Shown: positions 1 through 13,015, counted from the stretch's first letter. The stretch is 64,000 nt of DNA from Holothuria scabra (GCA_037179385.1 CM074200.1:30445884-30509883); one strand, 5' to 3'. Notes: a model not told the origin generated them from the sequence alone. A program made the numbers and translations.

Positions 1-300
1 TGTTTGCGATTTGGACCTTTTTGTGAGTAACTCTCATGGTGAAACACAATGAAGCATTGAAGGACATCTGCCAGTCTTTTTCCCGGGTTAGTGATCTTTT
101 TGGAGCCCGTTTAGAATCCTCAGTAGTATTTATTTTACTATAAAGAATACAATCATCAGCAAAAAGTCTAATTTTGGAATGGACTTTTGAAGGTAGGTCA
201 TTAATGTAAGCTAAGGACAACAAAGGACCTAAGACTGTTCCTTGGGGTACACCTGAGGAAACTTTAGCTCTATTGGAAGATAGATCTTTGAACTTTGATT
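1..300 (-). pseudogene. Non-LTR retrotransposon reverse transcriptase fragment
   Basis: The minus strand is open for about 99 codons from 300 to the window edge. It reads the reverse-transcriptase motifs GVPQGTVLGPLL, then INDLP, then LFADDCILY (the catalytic F-A-D-D box), followed by a stretch ending in MRVTHKK. This order is typical of LINE-type (CR1/Jockey-like) polymerases, which copy element RNA at the target site. The piece enters from the left edge and a stop lies just upstream at about 300, so only the palm region is seen. I see no endonuclease or start codon. Clade assignment is uncertain; the RT identity is firm. Confidence 0.85.
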
Positions 301-1550
301 AACGTTAATAGTGCTCGGCCACCTCTACTCTCAGTCTCACTAGGCTTAGGCCTACCACAGGTTGTCCTAGCGTTATACACTTTATATAGTATAAAAAGAC
401 TTTTCTATAGACGAATCCGATTAGCGCTTGTTTTAGTGACTGTAGGCAGCCATTAGTGGGGTCCATCAGCCTTTAATCGTCTTCATTTATTGTCTACGTG
501 AATTTCAAATCCTCATATTCAGTGAAGTTGAGAAAATCAAGATACACTTTAGTGTACAACCATCCATGGAACAGGTAAGGAAGGAATTTAAAAGATTAAA
601 AGTGTTGGACTACAGTAATGGCCGACTAAAATCATACCATCACAATCTGTCGGGATTCGTCTATATACTGTTGTACAAAACTGCACAATTACTGTGTATA
701 GTAATTACGTTCACATAGCCCACGCTGCGCACAAGAGAAAGAATACAGTTGTGCAGCATTTCGTTCAAGAAACAAGCACAAACTCACCATTCGCATCGGC
801 ATTCTCACTTTATACTGTTATATGAATCATCAAAACGTCTTTGCTCATGTACAGTTTTGTCAGTGTCATTTGTTAACTGTAATTTGTAATTTTAAATGCA
901 TAACGTTCTGTTTGCATTCACCGATGAGGCCTCCATGTTGGTCTAGTGAACAGCTGATCGTCGCTAGTAGGTCTGAAATGATACGTGACGTCACTACAAA
1001 CACAGACATGATTGGACGAAACTAAAAAATCGGTCTGCTTTCCCAAAATAATCGCTTTGCTGAGCGATTAAAATAAAAATCAGAACGGATTTTTTTTCAT
1101 CGGTGAACAAATCGTTCCGGAAATAGCTGCAATGTGACCGCTCCTACACTAAACAAATAGCGAGCTATTTTTTCTTTAAAAATCGGTCCGGAAATCGGTA
1201 TCGTTATCGCTGTAGTGTGACCTCAGCTTTAAGCTTTAAACTTGTGCTGCTGTGCTTCTCCGGGAGTTGTTATGCAGAAGGTAGAATCTTAGTCATAATA
1301 AGGGCAGCACTGAGGTAAGGTAGGGGCGCAGAACAGAACGAGAGAAAATGTCGGTAGTTTGCGAAGAATTAACGTAATTCCGACAGTCTGAGAACCATTT
1401 GTAATAGAACACGACTAACATATAGATTCATGTCTCGGTCGAAAGCATATATCATGGCACACATGACATATTGTATGTCACCACTGAAAAAGAGGGGACC
1501 CAGTCCCCCCCTCCCTGGCTCCCAATGGACACGAAGCCAGTGTTCTTATA
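301..1550. other. No gene recognised
   Basis: I see no convincing exon or domain. The stretch around 1025-1230 is rich in short repeats of an ATCGG/CCGGAAAT type and ends in a GTAGTGTGACC string that could be the edge of a small non-autonomous DNA element, but I could not find a matching opposite end. Confidence 0.4.
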
Positions 1551-1772
1551 TTAAAGATGGGGTGTCGTCATTAAAAAAAATCTGAAACGCAAGTCTTCGG
1601 TAACCTTTTCACGGATTACGTCACGACCACGTGACTTCATAATTAATGTCTGAAATATGAATATTTCAGACATTAATTATGAAGTCATGTGGTCGTGACG
1701 TAATCCGTGAAAAGGTTACCGAAGGCTTGCGTTTTCAGAATTTTTTTTTCATGACGACAACCCATCTTTAAA
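1551..1772. repeat. Near-perfect palindrome (foldback MITE)
   Basis: The two arms, about 105-110 bp each, are reverse complements around a centre near 1662. The left arm starts TTAAAGATGGGGTGTCGTCA and the right arm ends TGACGACAACCCATCTTTAA. Differences are a few substitutions and the length of A/T runs. It has no coding capacity. The symmetry suggests a small foldback or hairpin DNA element. RNA through it would form a long hairpin. Confidence 0.8.
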
Positions 1773-4700
1773 CAAACTTTTGTTTTGCCATATCGACTCT
1801 TTCACAGGTTTTGGTTCTTGGGCACTACAGGAATTGAATAACCCCAAAAGAACTATGGCCAACGCTGCCCACATCATGTTTAGTATCGAGAATGTGATGA
1901 AGTGTACACTTAAACAAAACGAAATGACATGTGTAGAAGTATTTAAAACCAGACTTATTTAAAAGCACATTGCATGTTATGTAATAAATTTTACTTTCAT
2001 TACGCTTACTATTACGGTTACTAACTTCACATGCTGTTACAATGGTCTTAATTTATTTACATTCAGTAAATTTGAAATTTCGTGTACTCTAAAAGCATCC
2101 TTATCAAAATTTACAAGTAGAAATACTTAGAGGCACCAGCACGAATCTAGACAAAGTTGTCAAACATCTTATAAGGTTTGACCAAACATTTTATCGGCAG
2201 GCTTTCTTTTTAACGTTTTTTTTTAAATTTCATCAAGATCTATAGTAAATACGGTACAAGATTTTGGTCTGCCCATATTGGTCAGGTGCTCTTAGAGGGT
2301 ATGTTAGTACAGTTCACTGGTTACAAGAATAAATACCCTTACTCAAAATCCGTAAATGGCTTTATATCTGGATATGTCTGGCTAAATAAAGACTTTATCT
2401 GGCCATATCAAGCCAGATATAACTTGATATGCTAGATATGCAAATGAGCGTTTAACTGGTTTGTTCTATATTTTGTTAAGGTTTGATGCTTGAATTATAT
2501 TTGTTTCACATCAATGCGTAATGTATTAGATACTGTGGCACCTACCTAAACATTGCAGATTTTTTATTATAGCGGGTACACTTTTCTTTATACTGCAGAA
2601 TTAAGCAAACTTATGTAAATGATTTGCATATTTGGGCGGGGGCACTATCTAAATCTTCATGATTTTTCATGATTTAGGTAGTTAAAAGAAAAATATTCAC
2701 CAAGCAGTACACAAAATATACTCTCAAATAGAGGCTTTGCAATTACGTCACGGAACGGCCATGCTGGAGGACATTCATGCCAAATACACGTGGCTTTGTC
2801 CCGAACGCACTGCACAGTGTGCACTGTGATATGCACGGTGTGTACAAATTCAACGAGCAAGCGCGTCCCGTACGGTTTACTGCGTAGTTACATGTACTCC
2901 AACATGGCCGCCGGAGAGTATTATGGCGTCATGTGAAAAGCCTCTATACCTGGCAAAGTATCAAATGAGAAGCACAGATCACTGTTATCACACATAATAA
3001 GAAATTTCAAAGTATTTTTCCGTTCACTATTATTAAGAAAGTCGACTTTTTGTTCTTAAGTCAATTCAACCTGATATTTTAAATAAATCCTAATGGTGCT
3101 TTTAAAAACAGCTATTGCTCTTGCTTAAAGCTTCCAAGAGGATCGTGGGCTAAAAGTCCAGCTATGATTCATAACTGAAGCAGACATAGCAAATCGGGAA
3201 ATTTCTTCAAACCAGTGCCCATCAGCTGAAAAATTACAAATAACGACCCTCTCTAGTTTAACGCTTTCAGAAAAGAAATTAGAAAATCGACAAATGGTAC
3301 TCTACCTCATTACTTTAACCACAACACAAACACACACACACACACACACACAATGATAATTTGTCTCATACTTTGCAACATTGTTGCATTCTGACTTCTC
3401 CACTGCCTCTGAAGAAATTCTATCCTTTTTTGAAAAACGCCTCTAAGTTCTTACCACGGTGCCACTGACCCTATACTTTTAACTTAAATGGGATAATCTA
3501 TTAACCAAGAGCGTGACCAATTGATAAAACAGCTTTCACGAAGCCTTAGGAGCATGTCGCCATTCCAAAAATACTTTCAGCCGACCCTTCGTAGCAGTGG
3601 CGTCCCAAAACTAACGCCTGTATTTAACACATAACACGTATCGACTGTCACCACGGACTTCCGATACATGGCCAGAGCATACTGCACGGTACATTGTCTT
3701 CACCGTACGTGTGAGAAAAAATGCACCAAGATGGCTGTCTACTATGGTATTGTGTGAAAGTTTGGACTTGCTCAAGTATATCCCCAGATCTTGCAAGAAA
3801 GTTGAAATATTTTTGAACAATGGCAAGGTAAGGTCAAATTCACTTCACGTATTGCAGGAATATGATATTCTTTCCCATTCAAGTTTAACTTTTGTTTAAA
3901 ATGATACAGAGTCGTCGTCAAATCAGACGATTTATAGCTTCACGGCGGCCATCTTGGTACGCCTTTTTTTGTCCCAGTCTGTGGCGATAATCTACGGATA
4001 GAACACACACGTTACATGCTATGTCCATGTATATATAAGTCCATGACTGTCACGCATTCTCTTTCACCCCTAGATTAAGTATGGATTGGAACAATCTACA
4101 AACAGAGATCATCTCTAAAGAAAACTCAAAACCGTTTAAGACTGCAGTCCAGAAATATCCCACCACTTTGCACAGAAATATGGACTAAAACCGTTCCTTT
4201 TTCTTAGCACTGTCCACTCCTCACCCTTCTCGATTTGCCCTACATCGGGTATTGGACAGTAGAATCGAAGAAGTGTTTAAAATATCAGGCAAGATTTCAT
4301 ACATATTTAGTTTTATAAATTTCGGCGTTTTAAATATGTAGCATTGAAAATGCGAATGAAGGTGCGGATAATAATGGTAATGAAGAAAGAAAAGTTAAAC
4401 ATGTTTCTTCATTTAATAGGAACATGAGAGACATGTAATAAAACGTCAGCTATTGCTTACTTTTGTTATATATCTACCGCATATAACTCCAAGGCGATTT
4501 TACTTCATATTGTTAAAAGAATAAAACTTAAATTTCCAGATGAAATTGAAGTTTTTATTTGTATATCCTTTGGTACCGTGTATTCTTTGATATAATTTCA
4601 CAATAAAAGAGTCATTTCATACAGTTACAGGCGTGAGAAACCATCACCTGCATGGATCCAACCATCCTTGTCTGGACTTATTTGTTTGTTATAACAAATA

Positions 4701-7700
4701 CAGGTACAATAAACAGCCCTCAGGAAACTGTATGAGAGCAGTTTATGACGTCTTTCATGTACAACTCATGTCAATAGCTATACTATTCAATATTCTTTCT
4801 ATGTGAATAGATCGTAAATTTGAAACACCTGGTCTTCCGTAATTATAACTTAAAAGTAAAATTAAATGATATAATCCTATAATTCATTGTCACTAATTGT
4901 CGTCGATCCATACATGAAAGCAAATATAACTAACGCCTATTAGTTTAGGAAACTTGAAACACTTTTTGATTGATTATCTCTAACTTACACGAAGAGTATC
5001 AAACAAGTTTAGAATAAATTAAGTCCGGCAGAACTAATGCTGAAACCCGGTTTTGAGGTTTGTAGTCTTTTTAAAGCTGCTTCGTATGGTTCTTAATCTA
5101 AATAAGACATTTTTGACTACTGGTGTAGTAGAAACATTGAGTGTTTCCCTTGCAACAAAAGTCTAAATGAAAGCTGAAGCTGTTTAGTAATTTAAAATGA
5201 TTATTTTTCACATGAGTACGCTTCATTTCTTTTCTTTTGTTTTATGATGAATATTAAAATTAATTCACCGTATTTTCTTTTAATATAATGTTCCTTTCAA
5301 CCAAGATGGCTGAAAACAAGATTGCAGCCGACACAAGTCTTATAATAATAATATACAAATAATAGAGAAATTAAACACGTACATGTTATTATACATTGGC
5401 TCTTAAAATTGATCATATTTTTGGAGAACTATTCAATTTAATTTAGTTGAAATTTTTGCAAAATTTGATTTTACCCAAAATGAGCCCTGACGCTGTAAAT
5501 ATATAACTTTGAAAACAAATTTTCACTTACATTCAATATGTTCCAAGTACCACCCCCATCAAAAATATACAAAATATACATGAAAACATTATACAATACA
5601 TATGCCTTGAGAATCCCAAATTTACGCTAAATACTTTTTGCGCTTAACGTTAACCACACCAATCAAGTAAATGGGAAACCCTTAGTATCTAGCTTTTTCA
5701 CCTCATTATGACCTCCAACCGGTGACCGGTATCAAAGTATCTCATTAAAGGAAAGTGAATGTTTAAGCCAAGCTCCATAGTCAATTTTAGTTACCCTGAC
5801 AATATTTGCCAAATAAGACACTTCCCTGATGACCACGGAGTGCATTCCAATCTGTTAAGCATCAAATCTATTTTTCCTGGAAACAATACAACATTGGGGT
5901 AGCAACTTCAGTGTTTCAAAATATAAGTTTTCGACCGTTATTTAGTCTCCTCCATAACCTAAAAGTTACATGATTTTTCCGCCATTCAATGGTGATTATA
6001 CAGAAATCTCACCTCAATACAACTACAAGATAGCAACTTTTTTCATACAAATGCATCTGACTTATGACTGGTGGTATCACCGTAAAACTTGGCGTTGGCT
6101 TTGATGGTGACAGTAATGTTGACTTGCATTGTGAGCAAGTCAAATTAATATAAAGCCTATGTAGACAAAACACTGCGTAGAGTAAATGTTGAGAATGCAC
6201 AATATTCCTTCTTTGCCAGAACTTTCTAACTTTCTTGATACTATTTTGTTCTGTAAATTTAGAGAAAACCGTAGTAAATTCTTAATTATCACTTATATTT
6301 TAACAACAAAAAAAAAAATAACAAAGTAAGATGAAGAGGGCTGTCCAAACAGTAAGCTCAGTTTGAGGAAAAGAAATTTGAAATAAGTTTCAACACTAAC
6401 TATAAGACAGGACTATTCAAACTTAATGAACAAATATTTTACAAGACCGCACCGCACAGGAGGCACCGAAGAAGGGTTAGGCTATGTTTGTATCAGTAGT
6501 GACGTCAAGTGATAAACAGTTTGCGAAAAGTCTCCAAAAGTGGAGGGAGCGAGGCTATTATCATGATCGGATACTTTTAATGTTCCACAACGGTGGCAGT
6601 CATATGAGTAGTTAAATAATTTTCTGAATTAGTTAGTCTCTAAACAGTAACAAAACGATGACAGAACTTCTTATCGATTTCAATATCGTGTTTCCTTGGA
6701 ACCATTCTCACATAGAAGAACAACCGCAAAGTGGTTGAATAACCTAGAGTACATTAAAAGTTGTATCACTCAAAAGAAATTTTGCCAAAAATTTAAACTT
6801 AGACCTGTTTTGATATCTAAAACTTGGCTAAAAGGACGTTTGGGCTGTTAGACAGTGACAGAAATTTCCACGGACAAGAGTCTGTTCTAGTCAGCATTAT
6901 CCATACAGTACGTAGTACGCATGTCTTTTCTTGTGTCGTTGTAGGCTACTCTTCTAATAGCGAACTGCATGTCAAGGTATAATACGAGTACATAGTGGAC
7001 ACAAACGACGAATTTTGCGTAACCCAATATAGGCGATCACGAATGCACGTTTTATTTGGCCCGAGCACTCGCAATTACAGACCTTTACAGCTGCATTTAG
7101 CAGCTGGTTGAAAATTTTGTTCTTGAAAACTATTGTCCTTAGCGACGTTTACTATTACTAGAGTATTTAATATGATTCCATTATACTTTGCTTGCTTTAA
7201 GTATTTTCTGGCTTAAATATACGGGCAATATGAAAATATTAGAGACGGTATTTATTTATGTGCTTGGATTTTAGACATCAAATTAAAAGGAACAATATTT
7301 AAACCTGTTACAAATATATGTCTACCTAATTTATGGATTTCGTTCACAAGTCCTCAGACGTAGATGAGGCCAGACTGTATTGAGTTAATGTTAAACTTAT
7401 TTTGTGTATTCAGAACCCTCAATTCTTTTCAATTTTAAGTCGTCTTTTAAGTGTGGATGTCATTTATCAATTTAACATTCATAACAAATTGGTCTCCTTG
7501 CAATTTTTGATTTTACAATTGTAACGGCGTCCGACTCCAAGAAAAATATCAAGAAAATTTCAGTGATGTTTAAAAATGATATGTGGGTTGGTCCACAAAA
7601 TTAAAACAGAAACTGCTTATTTTCAATGGAGACATTGCAACGTGTTCTATGGGAACCTTACAAGATTTACATATTGTATAATTTTCAAAATAAAATGCAG

Positions 7701-9385
7701 TTAACTAAAAAAAGGGCGTGATGCGTTTGTTATCAGTTATAACTTAGAGAATTTGGGAGACATTTGGTCGGAAGTTGAGGGTTGAGGATTAGATGAGAAT
7801 GAATTCATTTAAAAGGATAAATGGTCATGTGAATAAGTAGTCAAACACCTATTCACTTTTTTGTGGGTGATGTGATGTATTGCGCTGCAGTCAACTTCAT
7901 GTTTTCAAGTGCATGAAAATTTTACTTCTAAAGGGCACAACTCGTCATAATTTGATCCATTTGCCACATATGTCACAACCATACACCTCTTTCAGTAAGG
8001 GCTGAACTCATTAAACCTTTATATAGGGGCAGGAGGGAAGGCAAAAGGCTTTAAAAGAGACTATTCTTTGTTAGGTCAATTCCAATGTAGGTCTTAAAAG
8101 TATTGCAGCAATAACTCTGTCAGGAAGAATGTTCCACATGATCTTTTGTCCCCTACGGATGGTGTGTCCACCTCCCTCTCTGCTTGGATAAACAACATCA
8201 ACAAACACTAGATAAGAAGTGGACCATACTGTTTGCTCTCATACTTGAGTGAATTTACCGGACAAATACACACCCACATCTTTCTTTGGATAAACTGTCT
8301 CACTGTTTGCTTTGAGCAGGAAGTCGGGTAAAAGTTAAATTTCAACATCGTCTTTTTTTTTGCTGTGGTGTCGGGCGAAATTCCTAATAGGGGAAGAATT
8401 TTGACATGCAGATAATAAAAACCATATGACTAAAGAAATCTTTGCAGATCCAATCAGGACAGAGGTTTGAACTTTTTGAATCTCTGACCATGTTTCACTG
8501 ATGCATCCATCATGCAGAACGACTGTAGAAGTTCGAAGTACATAACTTATATGGGAGTTATTTTGAGACGTATTTGCAGTCATATTTGACAATACTAAAA
8601 CTTGTAGTATTTTTCATGATTTGTAGGTGATTGCACTAATCTATTATAGTGAGATCCATGTTAGCTGTACTTTATGTTGAAGGTCACTGTCCAGGTCATG
8701 ACCGTCTGGTTACGTCATGACAAGATTGACTACGTAACGACAAATTCTAATTGCGCGGGCTCTGGTAATTTAAGTTATACGGAGCTCGTAGCGTTGTTTG
8801 CGTTCAGTTGGATTCGGCCCGTCAACTCAACCAGACGTGTATTTAGGACTCACTCATAAAATTAGTAATATAATTCGTATTTCCCGTTAGATTTGGATCC
8901 AGAATTATTGAACAAAGTGTTTCAATAAAATTATTGTAAACCGTCAAAGAACTTGTCTTCCCTTCGTTCAGTCTTTCGCCGTATTTATCGCTCGGGAATC
9001 GTAAAACTTTGAGTGAGGCCCGCGCGCTACGCACCGACTCAAAAATAGGCCTTACATTATAAATATTCAAAATTTTGCTCAAATCTCTCAAAAATACAAA
9101 TGGACAAGTATTCCCAGAAAGGCTATTTTATTTTCAGTTGAACTATCGTGTATTAAATTTTAGGAGACATTTAGTCTGACTGGCAGTGACGACGCTACGT
9201 GGATAACCAGGGGCATTTGTGTCCTCAAATGTTTTCGTTGTAACCACCATCTACAATGAGATCTTGTACTCATCCAAAATTAGTTTAATCATAATTATGT
9301 ACAGGTTATGACTGAGCGAGAACAACTTCCAGGGGAACCATTATTGGTGGATGCCTAGTTTTTTGTTATTCAGGCTTCCAGTTAT
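1773..9385. other. Intergenic, no gene recognised
   Basis: I find no domain or splice-consistent coding sequence in this AT-rich 7.6 kb. The short open frames are compatible with chance. A perfect (AC)n microsatellite lies at about 3329-3352. Confidence 0.4.
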
Positions 9386-9387
9386 AT

Positions 9388-9463
9388 ATTGCGTCACACG
9401 TATGCCCCGCCAAGCGTGGAAATGTAAGGAAGTTTGGCGGGGCATACTTGTGACGCAATGATG
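9388..9463. repeat. Short inverted repeat (hairpin)
   Basis: A 26-nt arm beginning ATTGCGTCACACGTATGCCC is repeated in inverse as GGGCATACTTGTGACGCAAT, with about 20 nt between. One or two mismatches interrupt an otherwise complete stem. It is probably the remnant of a small foldback element. Confidence 0.65.
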
Positions 9464-9782
9464 GATAGACTGTCTCGCTTGGTACTTGAATTAATTCAAC
9501 CGGTTCTTCCGACAGCTGCTCACACAGCTCGATGGGCAAGGCGTAAGTTCCCGGCTAAGGGGTTCTGATGTTGCTTGAATTCAAGTCCTGGGTGGAGCAC
9601 AGCTTTTCCATCATCTTTCGGTAGTAACGTCTTTCATAATAAGGCAAAGATTGCCAATGTAAGATGTAAAAATTCTACAAAAATTAAAAAATGCGACTGT
9701 TTCCGCTACTAATCATCTTCCTTCAGTTTCTTTATATATATATATGTTGGTACTTAAGGCATTAGCTGTTTCCTTTGTTACT

Positions 9783-9832
<50 letters not shown>

Positions 9833-9842
9833 GCCTTTCTGG

Positions 9843-9912
<70 letters not shown>

Positions 9913-9917
9913 ATATA

Positions 9918-10418
9918 AATTTACGGGACATTTTGGTTCGGGCAAAATTCCAGGACAAAGCCTCAGTCGAGGAAAACAACGAAAATTTTGGTTGTTCACC
10001 TTGCCCTTCCAACTGCAAGACGTGCGCCCTGGTTGATTCCACAAAAGGCTTCCAGAGCAATCAAAATGCACGCACCTTCCAAATTAGACAAGAAATTAAT
10101 TGTCTTTCCAAAAATGTCATTTATCTCATATACTGCAATTTATGTGGTGTGCAGTATGTCGGAGAATCTAAAAATACTCTTCGAATGAGAATGACACAGC
10201 ACAGGTCAGCAATTAAAACCAAAAAGGTTGAGCAACCTGTTGCAAACCATTTCAATTTGCCTCATCATTCTATCAAAAACTTACGGGTCATTGCTATCGA
10301 CCAAAACGATACATGGACCGACAAAGCTAGAAAAGCTAAAGAAAATTTCTGGGAACTCAATCTCAAAACCACATCGCCTTTCGGCTTGAACATCAGGAGC
10401 GATTTACCAGCTTGCTGA
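9918..10418 (+). pseudogene. Penelope-like element: GIY-YIG endonuclease end (copy 1)
   Basis: The frame opens directly out of the (TA)n array at the residues NLRD, a conserved point between the RT thumb and the endonuclease in PLEs. It continues for about 166 residues to a TGA at 10416. Visible are a Cys-rich linker ([11 protein letters not shown]) and the GIY-YIG nuclease core with VIYLIYCNLCGVQYVGESK and a downstream R-x-R/H segment (MRMTQHRS). In PLEs this domain nicks target DNA for retrotransposition. The RT part is missing, so this is a 5'-truncated copy; the remaining frame is intact. Confidence 0.88.
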
Positions 10419-10808
10419 TAACACCAACCTAAATAATCCGATCAGGCCATTCCGGCCTAACAATTTCTCTAATTACTTTGAAGAGGATTTTCCTATTGTT
10501 GATGGGTTACACCCGAGTAATCCGATCAGACCCTCCCGGTCAATCAACCTGCTCAATTGCCTTAAGAAGGATTATCCTGTCACAATAGAGGTGAGACCAT
10601 TGTCAACACCTTTAAAAGCTTCCAAAATTTCTTACTCCTTGTCATTCTCTGACCAAGTATTGACAAAGAGGTAGTATTCCTCGAAAGCTCTACTTCAAAC
10701 CTTTTGGCTGTTTAATTTATCCAAATTCTAGCCTTCCGCTATTTGTATCTCCTCGGAGATCCAGCCTTTCAATTCTGTAGCACCGTTGTTTTACAGTTTC
10801 TCCGTCAT

Positions 10809-10810
<2 letters not shown>
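10419..10810 (+). repeat. 3' tail of PLE copy 1 with hammerhead-like fold
   Basis: This non-coding tail follows the GIY-YIG frame and runs to the next (TA)n array. It has two related blocks, each with AATCCGATCAG followed by a CC(G/C)G(G)CC-like hairpin (about 10434-10460 and 10519-10540). Near 10660-10690 is TGACAAAGAGG, a loop, then CCTCGAAAGC. This matches the hammerhead order (core, stem II, GAAA), but the first core box deviates from CUGAUGA. Confidence 0.5.
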
Positions 10811-10878
<68 letters not shown>

Positions 10879-10922
10879 ATATAGATATATATATATCTAT
10901 ATAGATATATATATCTATATAG

Positions 10923-10983
<61 letters not shown>

Positions 10984-11206
10984 GGTCGAAAGAATTATAG
11001 TAATGAATTCGATCATGAATTTTATACCGATCCAAGATAGAGTATAAACTCTTATCAAAGAAGGAACGGTTGAAGAAAAATACCAGAGAAACACCATCTC
11101 TGGTGTTTTTCTTCAACCGTTCCTTCTTTGATAAGAGTTTATACTCTATCTTGGATCGGTATAAAATTCATGATCGAATTCATTACTATAATTCTTTCGA
11201 CCTACA
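10984..11206. repeat. Long perfect inverted repeat between (TA)n arrays
   Basis: Two arms of about 105 bp are reverse complements around about 11095. The element starts AGGTCGAAAGAATTATAG (from 10983) and ends CTATAATTCTTTCGACCT (to 11203). The motif AGAGTTTATACTCT in each arm resembles stem II of the hammerhead tails nearby, and TTGATAA in front of it resembles a decayed CUGAUGA box. I read it as two head-to-head PLE tail copies. Confidence 0.8.
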
Positions 11207-11236
11207 CATTCTAACTTCGATCTACCAACTTCGACC

Positions 11237-11333
<97 letters not shown>

Positions 11334-11350
11334 TATATATATACATATAT

Positions 11351-11710
11351 AGGTCGAAAAGAGGAAGTAAAAAGTGCTTAAAAGTTTGCGGAAAACACCA
11401 CGACGTTTCGGGTATAAACCCTTCATCAGAAGGCAAAAACCAAACTGAACAACTAACAGTAATAATTGGACACGACAAACATCAAATCCGAAGCGATCGC
11501 TGTAAAAACAGAACCGGACGAAAGTGATAGTCAGGAAACATGAGTGCGAAGAATAAAACACAAATCGAAAAAAAGAAAAAGAGCGTCCTGGAGGAAAAAG
11601 TGAACGTAAAAATCGAATATGGTCGGAAAAAAAGGGGAAAAAGGTAGACAAAAACTAGGATCGGCAAAAAAATAAGGCCTGCACAGTAAAAGACGAGCAC
11701 GAACGGGTGA
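11351..11710 (-). repeat. PLE tail segment carrying a hammerhead ribozyme (copy A)
   Basis: From AGGTCGAAAAGAGG at the edge of one (TA)n array to the next array, this 360-nt segment matches 14566-14805 closely over about 240 nt. It includes the strings AAAAGTGCTTAAAAGTTTGC and ATCAAATCCGAAGCGATCGC. It has no coding capacity in a recognised family. PLEs carry such segments in their terminal (pseudo-LTR) regions. Orientation is set by the ribozyme on the minus strand. Confidence 0.7.
11396..11434 (-). ncRNA. Hammerhead ribozyme motif, PLE type (copy A)
   Basis: Read on the minus strand: CTGATGA, then stem II GGGT-TTAT-ACCC, then GAAACGTC. The three invariant parts of a hammerhead (CUGAUGA, stem II, GAAA) are intact. 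The palindromic ACGU makes a minimal stem III, as in PLE hammerheads, which are known to act as dimers. Self-cleavage is expected after GUC. Stem I is weak here, because GCCTT faces GTGG. Known hammerheads in PLEs support the call; activity is inference. Confidence 0.75.
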
Positions 11711-11711
11711 G

Positions 11712-11760
<49 letters not shown>

Positions 11761-11772
11761 CTATATATATAT

Positions 11773-11952
11773 AACAAATAGTAAAAACTGGTAAAACAAG
11801 AGCATATATTTAGCTTTCAGGACCACTTCCTCAGAAACGTGTTTAGACAACTAAAAGGCCTTTTAGTTGTCTAAACACGTTTCTGAGGAAGGGGCCGGTG
11901 GTCCTGAAAGCTAAATATATGCTCTTGTTTTACCAGTTTTTACTATTTGTTT
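11773..11952. repeat. Inverted repeat, about 86-bp arms, centre at 11858/11859
   Basis: The left arm begins AACAAATAGTAAAAACTGGT and the right arm ends ACCAGTTTTTACTATTTGTT, and they meet at AAAAGGCCTTTT. The right arm has about 8 extra bases (GGCCGGTG region). Each arm reads outward CTGAGGA, a short stem, then CCTGAAAGC, reminiscent of a hammerhead core with one change in the first box. It is flanked on both sides by (TA)n, like the other PLE-related pieces. Confidence 0.8.
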
Positions 11953-11990
11953 TATGTTTTTACTGGTGTGGTGCTTTTCCATTTGGTTTA

Positions 11991-12061
<71 letters not shown>

Positions 12062-12149
12062 ACCCCGCTTGGGGACTTACCATGGTAACAGGAGAGAAAA
12101 TTGAGGGCGGCAGGTATGAGAACCCTAGTCTACGTCTAAAATCACAAGT

Positions 12150-12220
12150 GTCACGATGGCCGAGTGGTTAAGGCGGTCGCCATGTACGCGACAGACCCGG
12201 GTTCAAGTCCTGGTCGTGAC
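12150..12220 (+). tRNA. tRNA-like cloverleaf, probable SINE head
   Basis: A full cloverleaf can be drawn. The acceptor stem GTCACGA/TCGTGAC is 7 of 7, the D arm is GCC/GGC, the anticodon stem GTCGC/GCGAC is 5 of 5, and the T stem is complete with one G-U pair. The A box (TGGCCGAGTGGTTAAGGC) and B box (GGTTCAAGTCC) are canonical. The anticodon loop CATGTAC has A where U33 is nearly universal and would give anticodon TGT. The D arm looks Ser/Leu-like, yet there is no long variable arm. I therefore favour a tRNA-derived SINE head, with the tail running to the (TA)n at 12331. A working tRNA is the alternative. Confidence 0.6.
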
Positions 12221-12353
12221 TTAATTTTCTCTCTGAATTTATTTCTTATTTTCCCTTGTTCATTAGGGCTAATGCCAATGCTTGGGAATAATTTCAATTT
12301 CAAAATCGAACTTTAACACTCCTTTCGACCTATATATATATATATATATATAT

Positions 12354-12875
12354 TGCTAAATGCGGGCTAAAAAGGGTACTTTGGTGGACATATTATTATG
12401 GTATAATTTTAGATATATTATGCACCATTCAGGCATGTAAGAGTGATACTGCATGGTGTTTAGTACCACTATGGCATGTCTACAGTACTCCAGTATGGCT
12501 GCTTTTAAATTCCATGTTGTATTTGAGATATAATGTTGGCTTCACATAAAATCGTGTCCATTTAAGGTGTGTCACCTTTATCTGAAGTCAACAAATTGAC
12601 CCAATATGAAACTGGCAACATATATATCATGCTTATTTCAACCACTGGTGTCTACTGAGGGAGTGATTGAATCGGGTTCATTTGTTGACACAAAATAGAT
12701 GGCGCTCTGTTTTATTAGAAGTCGTGCTTTGCAGTCACTCACTCTGCAGAAAATACTCTTCTGAGAGGCCTGAACAATACGTGGACACGAAAATGTCCAC
12801 TTTATGTCAAAGTCCACGATTTGACTCAATTTTACATGCGCAATGTCCACGATAACCCGCTTTAAGATAAATATT
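12354..12875. other. No gene recognised
   Basis: This is unique-looking sequence between two (TA)n arrays. Open frames on both strands overlap around 12640-12855 but show no motif I know. Confidence 0.35.
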
Positions 12876-12941
12876 TATATGTATATATATATATATAAAT
12901 CAAATTGGTAAAGCTGGATATATATATATATATATAAATAA

Positions 12942-12976
<35 letters not shown>

Positions 12977-12978
12977 AA

Positions 12979-13013
<35 letters not shown>

Positions 13014-13015
<2 letters not shown>

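Noticed and set aside
8843..9091. 82-residue minus-strand frame
   Set aside because: No domain, no splice context, AT-rich surroundings.
9518..9590. tRNA-like string with GAATTCAAGTCC
   Set aside because: The B box is only approximate and no stems beyond it pair; too weak to call a SINE.
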